Assembly (NCBI GenBank): GCA_007130555.1
Contig: SLSH01000070.1
Coordinates: forward strand, 1-9,215
DNA from: Bacteroidales bacterium
Lineage (GTDB): Bacteria > Bacteroidota > Bacteroidia > Bacteroidales > ML635J-15
Length of the DNA: 9,215 bases
Direction of reading: 5' to 3'
The stretch's first letter is position 1, and every line of letters begins with the position of its first letter. Of the stretch, positions 7,091-9,215 are shown piece by piece. The notes beneath the pieces were generated by a model. The model was given only the letters and a program-made list of their open reading frames with translations. It was not told the DNA's origin and did no database searches. The position numbers and the translations under genes are program-made.

Positions 7091-7627
7091 TTAATTCAAT
7101 TGTTTTTTAATTTTATAATTTGCAATTCTGTTTGTCAGTGATTGTTTTATCCCGTTTGATAAATGTTCTTTAATTTGACTGAATACTTCGAAAATCTCAT
7201 TCTGTAATTCGGGATATTTGTTAGCTGTTTTTAACAGAAACTCAAAAGCAACGGAACGTACCGACGGTTGCATCTTATTATTCCATAGTAACTCAAGACA
7301 TATATCATAAAACTCACAGGTTTGTTCTTCGTTAAGTTCCAGCTGATTTACAATTTTTATTGTTTCGCGTATATATCCGTCAATTTTATTTTTTTTTATA
7401 AGATTTATATAATCTGTTGCAAACGGCTGTAATTGACTGATACCATGTCTATTACTATAATGATATAAAATCCATGTAGCTCTCCACGCGTTTTTTTTAC
7501 CGGAAAGCGAATAATCAATGAATTTTTGTACATAATCAGGATTATCTGATAAAAAATTTATAATTAATTTATAATTAAAATTTTCTCCCGAAATAATTTC
7601 ACTTATATGTAATTTTCTATAATCCAT
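7091..7627 (-). CDS. Uncharacterised alpha-helical (HEAT-like) protein in the suf operon
   Basis: I do not recognise a named family. The 178-residue product has no signal peptide or membrane segment and is rich in Asn, Lys, Ile and Tyr. It reads as consecutive amphipathic helices: about 30-42, 46-58 (NAWRATWILYHYS), 66-79, 86-96 (YIRETIKIVNQ), 101-115, 121-136 (PSVRSVAFEFLLKTAN) and 143-156. The xWRAxWIL and xVRxxAFEFLLKxxxKYPEL patterns resemble HEAT/armadillo-type repeats, which usually bind other proteins. It has only two cysteines (C104 and C110) and no catalytic pattern I can see. It sits between sufB (42 nt) and sufC (22 nt) on the same strand, so it is almost certainly in the operon; a helper role in Suf assembly is inference from position. 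An in-frame TGA at 7643-7645, with no ATG after it before 7627, supports this start. Confidence 0.85.
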   Translation of the reverse strand: MDYRKLHISEIISGENFNYKLIINFLSDNPDYVQKFIDYSLSGKKNAWRATWILYHYSNRHGISQLQPFATDYINLIKKNKIDGYIRETIKIVNQLELNEEQTCEFYDICLELLWNNKMQPSVRSVAFEFLLKTANKYPELQNEIFEVFSQIKEHLSNGIKQSLTNRIANYKIKKQLN

Positions 7628-7667
7628 TCTTTTTATAATTTTTCAACTGTTTTTCATCAACAGTCAT
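7617..7667 (-). other. 16-codon mini-ORF bridging sufB and the next gene
   Basis: An ATG at 7667-7665 starts 2 nt after the sufB TGA (7672-7670) and reads MTVDEKQLKNYKKNGL, ending at TAG 7619-7617. It overlaps the first nine bases of the following gene in another frame. It could simply pass terminating ribosomes from sufB to the next start (translational coupling), or it may be chance. Nothing shows that the peptide has a function. Confidence 0.2.
7646..7664 (-). other. Intercistronic hairpin between sufB and the next gene
   Basis: AACAGT at 7659-7664 and ACTGTT at 7646-7651 make a perfect 6-bp stem with a 7-nt loop in the 42-nt gap after sufB. On the minus strand the hairpin is followed by TGAAAAATTAT, not a U-run, so it does not look like an intrinsic terminator. 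It may mark an mRNA processing or stability point that sets the SufB level apart from the downstream proteins; this is inference. Confidence 0.35.
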
Positions 7668-7669
7668 AA

Positions 7670-9118
7670 TCATCCCACACTTCCTTCCAAACTTATCTGT
7701 AACAATTTTTGTGCCTCAACTGCAAATTCCATAGGCAATTTATTAAGGACTTCTTTTGCATATCCGTTAACAATAAGACCAATAGCTTCTTCGGTTGATA
7801 TTCCTCTTTGATTACAATAAAAGATTTGCTCTTCGCTGATTTTTGATGTTGTAGCTTCATGTTCTACGATTCCGCTGTCATTATCAACGTCTATATACGG
7901 GAATGTATGAGCACCGCATTTATCTCCAAGCAGTAATGAGTCGCATTGCGAAAAATTACGTGCATTTTTTGCTTCTTTTGCAATTTTTACCAGTCCGCGA
8001 TATGAATTCTGACTTTTTCCTGCGGATATTCCTTTTGAAACTATTGTACTGCTAGTATTTTTTCCGAGGTGAATCATTTTTGTTCCGGTATCTGCCTGCT
8101 GATAATTGTTTGTAACGGCAACCGAATAAAATTCAGACATTGAATTATCGCCTTTAAGAATTGTAGCGGGATATTTCCATGTAATAGCCGAGCCTGTTTC
8201 AACCTGAGCCCAGCTTATTTTCGAGTTATCTCCTTTACAAATGCCGCGTTTTGTAACAAAATTATAAATTCCTCCTTTGCCTTCTTTATTTCCCGGATAC
8301 CAGTTTTGGACGGTTGCATATTTTACTTCGGCATTTTTCATTGCTACAATTTCAACAACTGCGGCATGGAGTTGATTTTCGTCCCTCATCGGAGCGGTAC
8401 ACCCCTCCATATAACTAACATAACTATCTTCTTCCGCTACAATAAGAGTGCGTTCAAATTGTCCTGTATTTGCCGCATTAATTCGGAAATATGTTGATAA
8501 TTCCATAGGACAGCGAACCCCTTTAGGTATATAACAAAAAGAGCCGTCGCTGAAAACAGCCGAATTTAATGCGGAAAAAAAATTATCGCCCACAGGAACA
8601 ACCGAACCGAGATATTTTTTTACAATATCAGGGTGATTATGCACTGCTTCGCTGAAAGAACAAAAAACAATACCTTTTTCTGCAAGAGTTTCCTGAAAGG
8701 TTGTTTTAACAGATATACTGTCCATAACAGCATCAACGGCAACTCCCGCAAGATGTTTTTGTTCATCAAGCGGAATACCGAGTTTATTAAAAGTATTTTT
8801 AATTTCAGTATCTATATCATCGGAGTTATCTGTTTTGGCATTTGATTTTGGAGCGGAATAATATATAATATCCTGATAATCAATTTCAGGGATATTCAAG
8901 TGAGCCCATTCGGGCATTTTCATTTTTTGCCATTTCTCAAAAGCTTTAAGGCGGAAATCAAGCATCCATTCGGGTTCGTTTTTTTTTGCAGATATTAATC
9001 TTACGGTTTCTTCGTTAAGACCTTTGGGAATTGACTCGTTTTCTATATCGGTTGAAAATCCATATTTATAATCGGATTCGGTAACTCCCTTAAGTATCTT
9101 ATCCTGCTTTTTTGACAT
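7670..9118 (-). CDS. sufB: Fe-S cluster assembly scaffold protein SufB
   Basis: SufB is the core scaffold of the SufBC2D complex, where sulfur and iron are joined into a nascent cluster before transfer to apo-proteins. The 482-residue protein is close to the E. coli length (495) and is highly conserved. Visible signatures are PKGVRCPMELSTYFRIN at 198-214, YMEGCTAP at 236-243, VKYATVQNWYPGNKEGKGG at 265-283, SQCDSLLLGDKCGAHTFPY at 390-408, VEHEATTSKISEEQIFYC at 418-435 and the C-terminal LPMEFAVEAQKLLQISLE at 461-478. C392 and E421 align with E. coli C405 and E434, both needed for cluster assembly. It is the first gene of the operon, with a promoter element about 25 nt upstream. No in-frame upstream ATG is better placed, and the N-terminal KGVTESDYKYGF is typical of the family. 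Confidence 0.98.
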   Translation of the reverse strand: MSKKQDKILKGVTESDYKYGFSTDIENESIPKGLNEETVRLISAKKNEPEWMLDFRLKAFEKWQKMKMPEWAHLNIPEIDYQDIIYYSAPKSNAKTDNSDDIDTEIKNTFNKLGIPLDEQKHLAGVAVDAVMDSISVKTTFQETLAEKGIVFCSFSEAVHNHPDIVKKYLGSVVPVGDNFFSALNSAVFSDGSFCYIPKGVRCPMELSTYFRINAANTGQFERTLIVAEEDSYVSYMEGCTAPMRDENQLHAAVVEIVAMKNAEVKYATVQNWYPGNKEGKGGIYNFVTKRGICKGDNSKISWAQVETGSAITWKYPATILKGDNSMSEFYSVAVTNNYQQADTGTKMIHLGKNTSSTIVSKGISAGKSQNSYRGLVKIAKEAKNARNFSQCDSLLLGDKCGAHTFPYIDVDNDSGIVEHEATTSKISEEQIFYCNQRGISTEEAIGLIVNGYAKEVLNKLPMEFAVEAQKLLQISLEGSVG

Positions 9119-9143
9119 TGGTATTTATTTTGTTTAATCTTTA

Positions 9144-9151
9144 CAAAAGTA
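9144..9151 (-). promoter_or_regulatory. TAnnTTTG promoter element of the suf operon
   Basis: The minus strand reads TACTTTTG here, an exact match to the Bacteroidota -7 consensus TAnnTTTG. Transcription would start near 9138-9140, leaving a leader of about 20 nt before the sufB ATG. The matching -33 TTTG is not present 19-21 nt upstream, and that position falls in an AT-rich stretch. A run of eleven A residues on this strand (9154-9164) lies just upstream of the element, and TCCGA occurs twice with 9-nt spacing (plus-strand TCGGA at 9180-9184 and 9189-9193). No IscR- or Fur-type site is recognisable. Confidence 0.55.
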
Positions 9152-9215
9152 CATTTTTTTTTTTACTCTTATAATTTGTTCGGATAAATCGGAAATAAAA
9201 ATTAAAGTCATTATA

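Noticed and set aside
9119..9215. IscR or Fur operator in front of sufB
   Set aside because: No recognisable operator sequence is present; only a short direct repeat and an A-tract are visible.
1..9215. CRISPR array, tRNA, rRNA, prophage or defence system
   Set aside because: No regularly spaced repeats, no tRNA-like cloverleaf and no phage or defence genes were seen; the coding content is housekeeping.

Overview
The window looks like a stretch of chromosome from a Bacteroidota (probably Bacteroidales-type) bacterium. The evidence is strong AT richness outside and within genes, Rho with a long charged N-terminal insert, a 670-residue urocanase of the long type, a lipoprotein with a Bacteroidota-like signal, no Shine-Dalgarno sequences, and promoter elements matching the Bacteroidota TTTG / TAnnTTTG consensus. 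Species cannot be fixed from sequence alone.

Layout. (1) rho runs rightward at 199-1935. It converges on a leftward block and is separated from it by 39 nt holding a compact hairpin that can serve both strands. (2) Leftward, 4572-1975: a small lipoprotein with a lipocalin-like look, then hutU (urocanate hydratase), 27 nt apart. They probably form one transcription unit from a very well matched promoter at 4626-4656. (3) A 355-nt intergenic region, 4573-4927, holds that promoter, a GC-richer island with several complementary segments that I cannot assign, and an AT-only-core palindrome just after sufD. (4) Leftward, 9118-4928: the iron-sulfur assembly operon sufB - unknown alpha-helical protein - sufC - sufD, with gaps of 42, 22 and 17 nt and a TAnnTTTG promoter element in front of sufB.

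How it works together. SufB, SufC and SufD form the SufBC2D scaffold complex: SufC hydrolyses ATP, and the SufB/SufD pair holds the nascent cluster. The key residues (SufB C392 and E421, SufD H378, the SufC Walker and signature motifs) are all present. No cysteine desulfurase (SufS) or sulfur carrier (SufE/SufU) follows sufD, so sulfur supply is encoded elsewhere or upstream of the window. The HEAT-like protein between sufB and sufC is the main unknown inside the operon. Rho is a global transcription terminator. HutU does one step of histidine breakdown, but no other hut gene is in view.

No clear mobile element, CRISPR array, tRNA or rRNA is present. I see no convincing new multi-gene system. 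The points most worth a second look are the structured intergenic island at 4722-4846, the extra gene in the suf operon, the cysteine tail of SufD and the disordered insert of Rho.
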